Origin: Paractinoplanes ferrugineus | Lineage (GTDB): Bacteria; Actinomycetota; Actinomycetes; Mycobacteriales; Micromonosporaceae | DNA: 64,000 nucleotides | Direction: 5' to 3' | Assembly (NCBI RefSeq): GCF_016862195.1 | Contig: NZ_BOMM01000036.1 | Coordinates: forward strand, 1-64,000 | Program-made: the position numbers and the translations under genes | Notes under the pieces: model-generated | The model's database searches: none | What the model saw: only the letters and a program-made list of their open reading frames with translations | What the model was told of the DNA's origin: nothing | Shown here: piece after piece, positions 8,908 through 17,065 of the stretch | Layout: each line of letters begins with the position of its first letter | Numbering within the stretch: position 1 is the stretch's first letter

Positions 8908-9311
8908 TCCGGGTCGGACTGCTGCCGGCGGCGCAACTCGTCCTCGCGGCGGCGGAGGTCGGCCTCCCAGGTCTTCATCATCGCCTCATCATCGCGTGCG
9001 GTGGACGCGAGGCTCTTCAGAAACTCCGGGTCGTCGTCGGGGGCCGTCGAGCGCTGACGCGGCCGCTCGTTCTCCGGGAAACCGCTGCCCGGCCGCCACA
9101 CCGTGCCGTTGCTCAGCCGCACCGCCGGGGCGGGCCGGCCGGCCACGAACCAGGCGATCGCCCCGACCGGGGAGAACAGCAGGATGATGAACACCCAGGG
9201 CGCTCGTGGCAGGGCGCGGATCAGGGACTCCTCGGCGGAGAGGCAGTCGATGAGCGCGACCACGAGCAGCGCGAGGTCCAGGAGCACGAACAGCGAGTAG
9301 AGGCGAACCAT
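8904..9311 (-). CDS. PLDc_N domain membrane protein
   Basis: 135 aa from the ATG at 9311 (MVRLYSLFVLLDLALLVV). Two hydrophobic helices (about 4-22 and 42-62, the second with PWVFIILLFSPVGAIAWF) match the short phospholipase-D nuclease N-terminal (PLDc_N) membrane domain; no HKD catalytic motif is present. A charged, Arg-rich C-terminal tail of about 65 aa follows. Overlaps the methyltransferase start by 4 bp. Function unknown. Confidence 0.7.
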   Translation of the reverse strand: MVRLYSLFVLLDLALLVVALIDCLSAEESLIRALPRAPWVFIILLFSPVGAIAWFVAGRPAPAVRLSNGTVWRPGSGFPENERPRQRSTAPDDDPEFLKSLASTARDDEAMMKTWEADLRRREDELRRRQQSDPE

Positions 9312-9904
9312 GGCGAGGATCCTGCCAAAGCGGCGGCGCTCGCGTGGTCCCGGAAAAGGTGCAAAAAGGTAGTTCGGCCGCAGCTCGACGACGCGGTGTC
9401 GAAGAGCAGCGGGTAGCCGAGCACGATCACTTTCGCGGCCGGGGCCTTCGCCTTGATCGCGGCGTAGGTCGCGTCGAGCTTGGCCGGCAGCGTGGCGGTG
9501 ATGTTGGCGATGGCGGCGTCGACCGTGCTCGTGCACGTGGCGTCGCCGGCGAACTGGCAAGTCAGCACGATCGGAGCGAAGCCCGCGTCATTGCCGCCGA
9601 TAGTGATGCTGATCAGGTCCGTGCCGCTCGGGATGGCCGGGGCCTGGGTGGCGAGGACATCGCCGGTGACGGCGCCGCCGCAGGTCAGGTCGGTGAACGA
9701 CTTCGGGGCGTGCTTGGCGACCCACTGGCCGGGGAAGCCGTTCGGGCTGCGTGCGCAGCTGCCGGACTGGCCGGGCGCGCCGACGCCCGACGAGTAGGAG
9801 TCGCCCAGCGCGACGTAGTCGACCGTGGATGCCGGGGCGGCGGCACCGACAACCAGGAACGAGGTGGTGACGAGACAGCCGAGGACGAGGTGACGGCGGT
9901 TCAT
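9221..9904 (-). pseudogene. C-terminally truncated secreted SGNH/GDSL hydrolase
   Basis: The frame gives 227 aa, but only about residues 1-182 look like a GDSL esterase: signal peptide (MNRRHLVLGCLVTTSFLVVG), block I GDSYSSG with nucleophile S36, the Gly block, and block III GGND (103-106). After SSSCGRTTF (near 9360) the frame becomes Ser/Arg-rich nonsense that runs antiphase into the PLDc_N gene. The block V Asp/His (SxxH) that completes the catalytic site is missing. I did not find it in the other frames downstream, so this looks like a 3' deletion rather than a frameshift. Esterase activity is unlikely. Confidence 0.7.
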
Positions 9905-10093
9905 CGGGGTGGCCTCCGGTCCGTGGGGGAGAGGAAGCCGGAGCTCCGGTTACCGCAAGGTAGGCCGGTCAGCTGGGACAAGAAACGTCCTGTTTTACCG
10001 GGACGGCGGAGTAAGATCGATGAATCGCGATCTCTCAAGATCGGTACAGCGGACCCTCAGCAACACCACAGTCGATCGCACTACCGTTCCGGT

Positions 10094-10468
10094 ATGGAAG
10101 AGGAACGGGCACGTCGGGTCGTCGACTCACTCCGCGCACGCAACGTCTTCGCCCACGTGAAGTTGCCGCAGGCCGGCATCACGCAATACGGCATCCGGGT
10201 GGTCCTGCCGGACGGCCGCGAGGCCATCTGGGACAACGACGGCACGGCCGGGCTCGAGGCTCAGATCATGCGGAACGGGGTCCTGGTCGGTTTCGTCGCG
10301 TCGATCCCCGACTCGGAGAATTTCGGCGACGGCCAGATCATCGAGGCGATCGCCACCGCCGACTACGACCGCCCGGTCGGCCGTTCCCGCCCCGCCACCC
10401 CGCGTGCGCCGGCCGCTCCGCCCAAAGCGCCGTCGCTCGGACAGCGGCTCCGGGGCGGTTTCCGCTAA
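10094..10468 (+). CDS. small conserved-looking hypothetical protein
   Basis: 124 aa from the ATG at 10094 (MEEERARRVVDSLRARNVFAHV). The first 90 residues look like a compact alpha/beta domain (GIRVVLPDGREAIWDNDG), followed by a Pro/Ala/Arg tail. No signal peptide. Not recognised as a named family. It stands alone, divergent from the truncated hydrolase. Confidence 0.6.
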   Translation: MEEERARRVVDSLRARNVFAHVKLPQAGITQYGIRVVLPDGREAIWDNDGTAGLEAQIMRNGVLVGFVASIPDSENFGDGQIIEAIATADYDRPVGRSRPATPRAPAAPPKAPSLGQRLRGGFR

Positions 10469-10483
10469 GCCCCGGCTGGGCCG

Positions 10484-10552
10484 GTCCGGTCAGGTCAGGT
10501 CAGGGCAGGTCCGGTCAGGGCAGGTCCGGTCAGGGCAGGTCCAGTCAGGGCA
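10484..10552 (-). repeat. 15-bp tandem array reiterating the HelD-like gene's stop region
   Basis: Three 15-bp units (ggtccggtcagggca; 10508-10522, 10523-10537, 10538-10552) plus degenerate 5-bp steps to 10484. Read on the minus strand each unit is CTGCCCTGA then CCGGAC or CTGGAC, so the last two codons and TGA stop of the adjacent gene (stop at 10545-10547) recur at 10515 and 10530. Confidence 0.8.
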
Positions 10553-12464
10553 GCGCCTCGGGAGCGATCAGGTCCTCCAGGCGGCGCAACGCCACCGGCC
10601 ACAACTCCGGGGTGAGGCTGCCGAGCAACGTCTCGGCAAGCGACCGCACCACCACGTCGATCGCCTCCCGCACCGCGGGCTCCAGTTCCGGCTCGGCCGG
10701 CCGCGGTGGCGGCGACCAGGTCACCGGCTCACGCTGCGCGAGAAGCGCGTCCGCACCGGCGGTGGAGGCACCGGCCTCGGCCGCGACGGAGGCCCCGCTC
10801 CCCTCGGAAGCGGAGGTCCCAGCGGGAGCTGAGGTCCCGGCAGCGGCGGGAGCAGCGGCGGTGGGAGCAGGGCCTGGGGGAGTCGGGCCCAGGGGAGCGG
10901 CGGCTGGGGGAGCAGCGGCCGCGCCGTATTCGACCGGCAGGTCCTCGGGCGCCCCGATGAGGTGCAGGAAACCGGTCGCTCGGGTCAGCGCGATGTACAG
11001 CAACCGGTGCCCGCGCGAGTCGTCGTCGAGGATGTAGCCGGGTTCGACCACCACGGCGGCGTCGAACTCCAGCCCCTTGGCCTCGTGCGGGGCGAGCAGC
11101 GCGACCCCGGCTCCGCCCGGTTCGTCGTCGCCGGCCGGGTGCCAGGGGAGACCTTCGTCGTCGAGCGCCGCCTCGACCTCGGCGCGGCAGCGGGCGGGGC
11201 AGACCACGGCCACCGAGCGCCCCCGGTCGGCGTGTTCGGCGGCGGCGGTGGCGACGAGGCGGCCCCGGGTGGTGACGTCGGCCGGCGTGATCACCGGCTC
11301 GGAGTTGCCGTCGCGTACCGTCGTCGGTGCCTGCACGCTCGGCGCCGCCATCGGCAGGAGCTCGGCCGCGAGATCGAAGATCTGCCGCGGGATGCGGTAG
11401 CCGAAGCGCAGCTCGCGGTGCTCGTGCGGGATCGCCGCGGGTAGTTCCGCTTCCAGGTCGTGCCAGTCGTCGCGGGCCCACAGTCCGGTCGACTGGGCGA
11501 TGTCGCCCACCACCGTTATCGATCCGGTCCGGGAGCGCCGGGCGATCGCCCGCATCTGCATCGGGGACAGGTCCTGCGCCTCGTCGACCACGACGTGCAG
11601 AAAGCCCTTGACTTCGAGGCCGGTCAGGTGGTCGACCTCGTCGAGCAACGGCAGGTCGGCATCGAACCAGAGGTCCGAGTCGTCGTGCCGGTACAGCGAC
11701 GCCACCTCGCGGTCGGTGAACTCGCCGCCCGCCGCCGCGGCGAGCAGCTTGCGGGAGCCGAACAGCTCGCGCAGGAATCGCGCCGGCTCGAACCGGGGCC
11801 ACAGCCGGTCGGCCAACTGGTCGGCGGCCTCCAGGACGAGCCGCGGGTCCTTGCTGGCGGCGGCCATGGTCGCCCGCAGGATGCGCCGCCGGTCGCCGAT
11901 CGGGGCCTCGCTCGCCACCGCCGTCTCGATCATCCGCCGGACGATCATCGAGTCGAGCTTGACGGTCTGTCCGCCCACGTCGATCGACGCCGGCACCTCC
12001 GCCGCCGGCCGGCTCTGGTGCTGGGCGTAGGCGCGCTTGAGCAGGCCGACCATCCGGGACTCGCCCTTGAGCCGGGCGATGTGCGGGGCCTCGTCGCGTA
12101 CGCCCGGGGTCCGGGAGAGCAGCGCCCCCACCGCCCGATGCACCACCCGGTCGTAACCCCAGCCGGTGAGCACGTCGTCGGTGAACCGGGCGAACGCCTC
12201 GGAGGGGCCCACCACCAGGGTCTCGGCGTCGTCCAGCAGGCCCTCGTCGAGCAGCCACGCCACCCGGCGCAGCGCCGTCATCGTCTTGCCGGTGCCCGGA
12301 CCGCCCTGCACGATCAGCACCCGGTCGAGCTCGGTGCTGACCACGTCGTCCTGGGCGGCCCGGATCGTGGCCACCAGGTCGGGACCGGCTGCCACGCTGT
12401 CCCGGCTCAGCACGGCGAGCAGATCGTCGTCCACCGGGGCGCCCGGGTCGGCGGGGCGGAACAT
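10545..12464 (-). CDS. HelD/UvrD-like superfamily 1 ATPase lacking the N-terminal arm
   Basis: 639 aa. Walker A GGPGTGKT is at 54-61, only about 30 residues after the DLVATIRAAQDD segment that precedes it in HelD proteins. Walker B VVVDEAQDLS is near 292-301, and a C-terminal UvrD-like motor (KGLEFDAAVVVEP, LLYIALTRA) follows. HelD proteins (700-770 aa) remove stalled RNA polymerase and give rifampicin tolerance in actinobacteria through an N-terminal coiled-coil arm in the secondary channel. That arm (about 150 aa) is absent here; the upstream DNA is filled by the DUF6510 gene. An Ala/Pro linker (about 510-590) precedes a helical C-terminus. Last gene of a four-gene minus operon. Confidence 0.75.
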   Translation of the reverse strand: MFRPADPGAPVDDDLLAVLSRDSVAAGPDLVATIRAAQDDVVSTELDRVLIVQGGPGTGKTMTALRRVAWLLDEGLLDDAETLVVGPSEAFARFTDDVLTGWGYDRVVHRAVGALLSRTPGVRDEAPHIARLKGESRMVGLLKRAYAQHQSRPAAEVPASIDVGGQTVKLDSMIVRRMIETAVASEAPIGDRRRILRATMAAASKDPRLVLEAADQLADRLWPRFEPARFLRELFGSRKLLAAAAGGEFTDREVASLYRHDDSDLWFDADLPLLDEVDHLTGLEVKGFLHVVVDEAQDLSPMQMRAIARRSRTGSITVVGDIAQSTGLWARDDWHDLEAELPAAIPHEHRELRFGYRIPRQIFDLAAELLPMAAPSVQAPTTVRDGNSEPVITPADVTTRGRLVATAAAEHADRGRSVAVVCPARCRAEVEAALDDEGLPWHPAGDDEPGGAGVALLAPHEAKGLEFDAAVVVEPGYILDDDSRGHRLLYIALTRATGFLHLIGAPEDLPVEYGAAAAPPAAAPLGPTPPGPAPTAAAPAAAGTSAPAGTSASEGSGASVAAEAGASTAGADALLAQREPVTWSPPPRPAEPELEPAVREAIDVVVRSLAETLLGSLTPELWPVALRRLEDLIAPEALP

Positions 12465-12479
12465 GTCTGGCCGGCCGGG

Positions 12480-12743
12480 TCAGGAGCCCGCGAGGGGCAG
12501 CTCGAGGCGGACGGATCCGCGCAGGTCGAGGAAGACCCGATCGGGTGCGTGCACCATCCGCAGCACGACATCCGAGCAGTGCGGGCAGCGGGCCACCTGC
12601 CCCATGCCGTGACCCCACAGGAGCAGCGTCGCGACGGCATCGGCGTGGCCGCAGCCGGCACAGGTGTACCGGGCGACGGTCACGTCGACCGCGAAGAGCT
12701 CCCGCAGGTCGCCGGCGAGGGCGTTGCCGTCGAGAGGGTTCAT
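12480..12743 (-). CDS. DUF6510-like zinc-ribbon protein
   Basis: 87 aa with two Cys pairs, CAGCGH (about 28-33) and CPHC (about 53-56), which should bind one zinc. The start ATG overlaps the stop of the upstream oxidoreductase (ATGA). This family is commonly found beside the FNR-like and sulfite-oxidase-like genes seen here, suggesting a shared redox process; the molecular role is unknown. Confidence 0.65.
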   Translation of the reverse strand: MNPLDGNALAGDLRELFAVDVTVARYTCAGCGHADAVATLLLWGHGMGQVARCPHCSDVVLRMVHAPDRVFLDLRGSVRLELPLAGS

Positions 12744-13477
12744 GACGTGCCTCCGAAGCGTTCCGTGCGGATCCGCTTGGGGTCATGGCCGAGAGCGACC
12801 AGGATGTCCGCGGCAGTCTCGACGAACGTGGTCGGACCGCAGACGTAGCAGTCCGGGGTGAAGTCGGCGGGCCAACCGTAACTGTTGATCGTGGCCACGT
12901 CGATCCTCTTCGCGGGGGGCGTCCGGGTGTAGACCCACCGAACGTCAAGACCGGGATCATCGCGTACGCGTCGGGCAAGCTCGTCGGCGTAACAGGCGTC
13001 GGCCGGCGTGCGTACCGAATAGATCAGCCGGAACGGCTGTTTGGCCTTCGCCTCCGCACGGGCCCGGATCATCGCCATCAGCGGGACCACGCCCGATCCC
13101 CCGGCGATCAGGAGCACCGGGGCCGGTTGGGTCTCGCGCCAGACGAACCAGCCACCCACCGGGCCGCGCAGCTCGAGTTGTTCGCCCACCTCGATCGTGT
13201 CGGCCAGATAGGGCGAGACCTCACCGTCGGCCACCCGCTGCACCGTCAGCTCGACCGTTTTGGCCGTGGGTGACCAGCCCGACGCGATCGAATAGCTTCG
13301 CTGCGCGCGGTAGCCGTCCGGCGCGGTGAGCCGGACGTCGACATGCTGACCGGGCAGGTGACCCGGCCAGTCGGGCACGTCGAGGATCAGCGTGCGGGCT
13401 GACGGGGTCTCCCACCGTTCGCCGGTTACGGTGGCTTCTCGCCAGGTCAGTCGCCCTGGTAGCGCTGCTCGAGCCAT
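12740..13477 (-). CDS. FAD/NAD(P)-binding oxidoreductase (ferredoxin reductase type)
   Basis: 245 aa from the ATG at 13477, which overlaps the upstream gene by 31 bp; the frame is open beyond it, but no better start fits the fold. FAD-binding RSYSIAS, NAD-binding LLIAGGSGVVPLMA, YVCGPTTFVE and a C-terminal ERFGG define the FNR family. No 2Fe-2S domain. It probably passes electrons between NAD(P)H and the neighbouring molybdoenzyme (inference from coupling). Confidence 0.85.
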   Translation of the reverse strand: MARAALPGRLTWREATVTGERWETPSARTLILDVPDWPGHLPGQHVDVRLTAPDGYRAQRSYSIASGWSPTAKTVELTVQRVADGEVSPYLADTIEVGEQLELRGPVGGWFVWRETQPAPVLLIAGGSGVVPLMAMIRARAEAKAKQPFRLIYSVRTPADACYADELARRVRDDPGLDVRWVYTRTPPAKRIDVATINSYGWPADFTPDCYVCGPTTFVETAADILVALGHDPKRIRTERFGGTS

Positions 13478-14046
13478 GGGTCTCCGTACATGTGGTAGCC
13501 GGCGGCTTCCCAGAAGCCGGGCTCGTCCTCGTTCATCAGGGTCAGGCCGTTGACCCACTTCGCCGACTTCCAGAAGTACAGGTGGGGCACGATCATCCGG
13601 GCCGGCCCGCCGTGCTCCGGTTCGAGATCCTCGCCGTCGAACTTATAGGCGATCCAGGCCTTGGAGTCCAGCAGATCTTCGAGCGGGACGTTCGTCGTGT
13701 AGCCGCCGAAGCTGTGCACCATCGTGTAGTCGGCGGCGGTGTCGACGTCTTCGAGCAGCGTGTCCAGCGAGACGCCACGCCAGGTCGTGCCGAGTTTCGA
13801 CCATTTGGTGACGCAGTGGATGTCGGTGGTGACGTCCTCACTCTTGAGGGCGAGGAATTCCGTCCAGTTCCACTCGGTCTTCTGGCCGGTCTCGGTGGTG
13901 ATGGTGAAGTGCCAGCGGTCGAGCGGGATGCGGGGTGTCGGCCCCGCGCTGAGCACCGGGAAGTCGTGGGTCAGGTATTGACCTGGAGGCAGACCGTCGA
14001 CCGACTCGCGTCGCCGGCCGCCGAAGCCGCGGGAAATGATGGCCAT
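13447..14046 (-). CDS. sulfite-oxidase-like molybdopterin oxidoreductase
   Basis: 199 aa, SUOX-fold core of the MsrP/YedY type. C78 in DIHCVTKWSKLG is the expected Mo ligand; EHGGPARMIVPHLYFWKSAKW is the conserved cofactor-binding stretch (quoted in part: GGPARMIVPHLYF). No twin-arginine signal or dimerisation domain, so it is probably cytoplasmic. First gene of the four-gene operon 14046-10545. Substrate not predictable; relatives reduce oxidised methionine or oxidise sulfite. Confidence 0.85.
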   Translation of the reverse strand: MAIISRGFGGRRRESVDGLPPGQYLTHDFPVLSAGPTPRIPLDRWHFTITTETGQKTEWNWTEFLALKSEDVTTDIHCVTKWSKLGTTWRGVSLDTLLEDVDTAADYTMVHSFGGYTTNVPLEDLLDSKAWIAYKFDGEDLEPEHGGPARMIVPHLYFWKSAKWVNGLTLMNEDEPGFWEAAGYHMYGDPWLEQRYQGD

Positions 14047-14114
14047 GGTTCCTGAGTAAACCGCATGATCATTTCGCGCGGGAGAATCGATTTTGATGAT
14101 CTTGATGACTTCGC

Positions 14115-14134
14115 GGTTTTGGTCCGCTTTATCC
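14115..14134 (+). promoter_or_regulatory. shared upstream element, copy 1 (LLCWR gene 1)
   Basis: GGTTTTG-N6-CTTTATCC, 57 bp before the start of the first LLCWR gene. It matches the elements at 17008-17027 and 18439-18458 at the 12 positions conserved in all three, with the same 20-bp length. Confidence 0.5.
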
Positions 14135-14191
14135 AGCCCGATGGGAGCATGAGGTTCAGGCCCGTGACCGCGGGCGGTAGGGATTTCTCAC

Positions 14192-15067
14192 ATGGGCAAG
14201 CACGCCGCCCCCGGTCGCCGACCCAGCCGGCGCCAGTGGCTCTCGCTCGGCGCGGTCGTCCTCGCGGCGGTCTCCGGCGGCGGAGGGTACGCGGTGAGCA
14301 CCCGCCTCGATGGCGAGAACCTGGTGACCGCCGAGCCGTACGCCTCGATCCCGGCCCAGCCACCGACCGACCGGCCACCGACCGACCAGCCACCGACCGA
14401 CCGGCCACCGCTCCCGCCGGCGCCGGTTCCTTCGGCGCTCTCGCCGGCACCGATGGCCACCCCGGCCAAGAGCGCGGCGCGTTTCTCGGTGAGCCCGTCG
14501 GTGCCGGCCGCGTTGCCCGCCCCGTCGGTGCCGCCGCCCGCGCAGTCACCGGCGCCCGGCGCGAGACCCCGGACGCCGGGGCCCGGCCCGCGGACGGCGG
14601 GGTCCAACTCACCCGCGCGGGGGCCAGGGGGGTCAGGGCCAGCAGGGTCGGGGCCAGTGGGGTCGGGGCCAGTGGGGTCGGGGCCAGTGGGGTCGGGATC
14701 GGCCGGGTCGGGATCGCTCGATCAGCGGGGGCTCGGTGCGGCCGGGGCCGGGATCGAGAAGGTCGGCGTCCGCAGCGAGCACCGGCCCGACGGCTCGCTG
14801 CGGATCATCACCGCCCGGTCGGATCTGACCGGGCAGCGGGAGCTCCGCTGGGCGGCCGACGCCGGCCGCCCGATCGGCGACCTGCGCTGTACCCAGAACC
14901 TGCACTTCAACGACGACGCGCGCCCGTCGAGGCAGCCGAACCTGCTGCTCTGCTGGCGCACGTCGGCCACCCGGAGCGTCGTCACGCTGATGGTCGATCA
15001 TGGCGGCCACCCGTCGGTGGCCGACAGCGCCGGCGTCATCGCCCGGGAGTGGGCCGCGCTCAGCTGA
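14192..15067 (+). CDS. LLCWR-family membrane-anchored protein 1
   Basis: 291 aa. A basic N-terminus and one helix (about 16-36, WLSLGAVVLAAVSGGGGYAV) anchor it with the bulk outside. A long Pro/Thr/Ser linker holds PPTDR/Q repeats (14361-14409) and a GPVGS 15-bp repeat (about 14627-14715). The C-terminal 92 aa is a domain shared with the genes at 17066, 17731 and 18530: SLRIITARSDLTGQ, WAAD.G, Cys in LRCTQN, LLLCWRTS, then SVVT and a final EW. The two invariant Cys could form a disulfide. Not a family I recognise. Its last codons and stop lie in a palindrome shared with the convergent protease gene. Confidence 0.75.
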   Translation: MGKHAAPGRRPSRRQWLSLGAVVLAAVSGGGGYAVSTRLDGENLVTAEPYASIPAQPPTDRPPTDQPPTDRPPLPPAPVPSALSPAPMATPAKSAARFSVSPSVPAALPAPSVPPPAQSPAPGARPRTPGPGPRTAGSNSPARGPGGSGPAGSGPVGSGPVGSGPVGSGSAGSGSLDQRGLGAAGAGIEKVGVRSEHRPDGSLRIITARSDLTGQRELRWAADAGRPIGDLRCTQNLHFNDDARPSRQPNLLLCWRTSATRSVVTLMVDHGGHPSVADSAGVIAREWAALS

Positions 15068-15072
15068 GCGCG
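15055..15072. other. 18-bp perfect palindrome carrying both convergent stop codons
   Basis: cgcgctcagctgagcgcg is perfectly self-complementary. It supplies the TGA of LLCWR gene 1 (15065-15067) and of the protease (15060-15062), so both proteins end Ala-Leu-Ser. A bidirectional terminator role is possible, but there is no loop or T-run. Confidence 0.75.
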
Positions 15073-16910
15073 TAGGTGACCTCCGCGGTGATCTCGGTGC
15101 TCGGAACGATGAGCCGGATCCGGAACGGTCCGTAGGCCCGCTGCTCCTGCGCCACCTGGCCGTCCGGTCCGGTGCGCACCGAGGTGCAGGTGAACGGCTT
15201 GTTCTGGACCGAGACACACAGGTCGACCGGCCGGTTCGGCACCGGGCGGCCCGCCGACAGGACCGTGAACGTCGTGTAGGTGCCGTTGCCGGCGGGCGCC
15301 CACCGCCGCAGCGCGCCGGCATCGATCGTCAGCTTCGGCTCGGGCGTGGCCTCCGGCGTCGGCGTGCTCTCCGGCGTCGGCGTGGCGTCCGGCTTCGAGG
15401 TGGCCTCCGGGGTGGGTGTGGCTTCCGGTGTCGGTGTGGCGTCGGGTGCCGGTGTGGCGTCGGGCGCGGTGGTCGCTTCGGGGGACGGCGTGGGCGGGGT
15501 GGCCGGGGCCGGCGGCGTCACCGCGGCGAGCGCGGCGGTGAGGTCCAGGCGCCCGTAGCCGGAGTCGTCGTCGCGGCCCGGAGTGCCGAGATCCGCTGAC
15601 GAGGATTCGAGGGCCTGTTCCACCTGGGCCGGCGTGAGTGTGCGGTCGACCGAGCGGAGTAGCGCGGCCGCGGCGGCGACGTGCGGTGCCGCCATCGAGG
15701 TGCCGCTCATGCCGGCGTACCGGTTCGCGGGGTAGGTGCTGACGATGCCGTACCCGGGGGCGGCCATGTCCACATAACCGCCCGCCGTCGAGAACGAGGC
15801 CACGCTGTCCGACTGGTCGGTCGCGGCGACCGCGATCACACCCGGCTGCGCTCCCGGGTAACTGGCCGGACTGCCCTTCTGACGCTCGTTCCCGGCGGCG
15901 GCGACGATCACGACCCCGCGGCTGCGGGCGTACTCGATCGCGGTCGTCATCGACTGCTCCGGGGAAGCGCCGCTGATCGACAGGTTGACCACGTCGGCAC
16001 CGTGGTCGGCGGCCCACACCACACCGGCGGCCGCGTCCGACATGTAGCCGGCGCCGTTGTCGTTCAGGACGCGTACCGGAAGGATTTTGACATCCGGCGC
16101 GATGCCGGCGATGCCCAGGCCGTTGCCGGCGGCGGCGGCGATGGTGCCGGCGACGTGCGTGCCATGACCGTGTACGTCGTGCGACGGTCCGACCGTGCCC
16201 TCGGTCAGGTCGGCCCCGGGCAGCACCTGGCCGGCCAGGTCGGGGTGGGTCACGGCGACGCCGCTGTCGAGCACGGCGACCGTGACTCCCGCGCCGGTCG
16301 TGCGGGCCCACGCCGGCGGGGCGTGGATGGCGTCGAGGTCCCACTGATAACCGCGGTACGGGTCGGTGCCGGTCCCCACGGCGGCGACCTTGACCGGGAC
16401 GTCCAGTTCGACGCCGACCGCGCCGGTGGTCCGCTGCGCGCGGCGCACCTGGCTGACCGCGCCGGCCCGGTTGTTCGCGGTGTGCACCGCGATCACCGGG
16501 CGGCCGTCCCTGCCGATCGTGGTGGTGACGATGCGGGCCGGGTGCGCGGCGGAGACCTTGCGCGGCACCAGCGTCTCGGGCGCGACGTCCAGGTTGCGGG
16601 TCGCCCGGCCGGCGGGCTCGCGCTCGATCGCGGGCCGGGTCGCGGCGGCCCGCGCTCCCGCCGGCACCGAGCCGTCCGCAGCCGAGCCATTCGGAGCCCA
16701 GCCATTCGGAGCCGAGCCATTCGGAGCCGAGCCATTCGGAGCCCAGCCATTCGGAGCCCAGCCCGAGGGAAGCGCGGGCCCGCCGATGGCTGTGTCGATG
16801 GCCGCCGGGCCGGTCGGCATGGTGATGCCGTCCGCCAGCATCAGCCCGGCGCCGGCCAGGGCGCCCACCGTCAGAACGGCCGCACCGTAGCGTCGAATTC
16901 GCTTGTCCAT
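15060..16910 (-). CDS. secreted S8 subtilisin-like serine protease
   Basis: 616 aa from the ATG at 16910 (GGGGAGG 6 bp upstream); longer starts exist, but this one gives the signal sequence (RRYGAAVLTVGALAGAGLML). Catalytic triad: D215 in AVLDSGV, H249 in HGHGTHVAGT, S405 in GMSGTSMAAPHVA. Between the signal and protease domain is a 15-bp/5-aa repeat (WAPNG/SAPNG, 51-75) and a probable I9-like propeptide region. After the protease (to about 490) comes a Pro/Glu/Ala/Thr repeat (PDATPTPEATP) and a C-terminal beta domain of about 90 aa with two Cys. No C-terminal membrane helix, and no ESX genes nearby, so not a mycosin. It sits among the LLCWR genes and could process them (inference). Confidence 0.9.
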   Translation of the reverse strand: MDKRIRRYGAAVLTVGALAGAGLMLADGITMPTGPAAIDTAIGGPALPSGWAPNGWAPNGSAPNGSAPNGWAPNGSAADGSVPAGARAAATRPAIEREPAGRATRNLDVAPETLVPRKVSAAHPARIVTTTIGRDGRPVIAVHTANNRAGAVSQVRRAQRTTGAVGVELDVPVKVAAVGTGTDPYRGYQWDLDAIHAPPAWARTTGAGVTVAVLDSGVAVTHPDLAGQVLPGADLTEGTVGPSHDVHGHGTHVAGTIAAAAGNGLGIAGIAPDVKILPVRVLNDNGAGYMSDAAAGVVWAADHGADVVNLSISGASPEQSMTTAIEYARSRGVVIVAAAGNERQKGSPASYPGAQPGVIAVAATDQSDSVASFSTAGGYVDMAAPGYGIVSTYPANRYAGMSGTSMAAPHVAAAAALLRSVDRTLTPAQVEQALESSSADLGTPGRDDDSGYGRLDLTAALAAVTPPAPATPPTPSPEATTAPDATPAPDATPTPEATPTPEATSKPDATPTPESTPTPEATPEPKLTIDAGALRRWAPAGNGTYTTFTVLSAGRPVPNRPVDLCVSVQNKPFTCTSVRTGPDGQVAQEQRAYGPFRIRLIVPSTEITAEVTYALS

Positions 16911-17007
16911 GCCTTGCCTCCCCGTCGAACAGACGCCCGAATATTCGTCCGGACCGGGGCGGCGCTGGTGAGAGCCGCGGTGCGAGGTGAGTGCCAAACG
17001 GGTAGGC

Positions 17008-17027
17008 CGTTTTGCCATCTTTTGTCC
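17008..17027 (+). promoter_or_regulatory. shared upstream element, copy 2 (LLCWR genes 2-3)
   Basis: CGTTTTG-N6-TTTTGTCC, 38 bp before the GTG of LLCWR gene 2 and 98 bp upstream of the divergent protease start, so it could serve both. See copies at 14115 and 18439. Confidence 0.55.
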
Positions 17028-17065
17028 ACTCAGCTGGCACGATTGGCCGGGAGAGGAGGCGGGAC

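Noticed and set aside
10484-10552. CRISPR array
   Set aside because: Units are directly adjacent with no unique spacers and no cas genes; the same holds for the other tandem arrays in the window.
15060-16910. Protease as a mycosin of a type VII secretion system
   Set aside because: No C-terminal membrane helix and no EccB/C/D/E, WXG100 or PE/PPE-like genes nearby.
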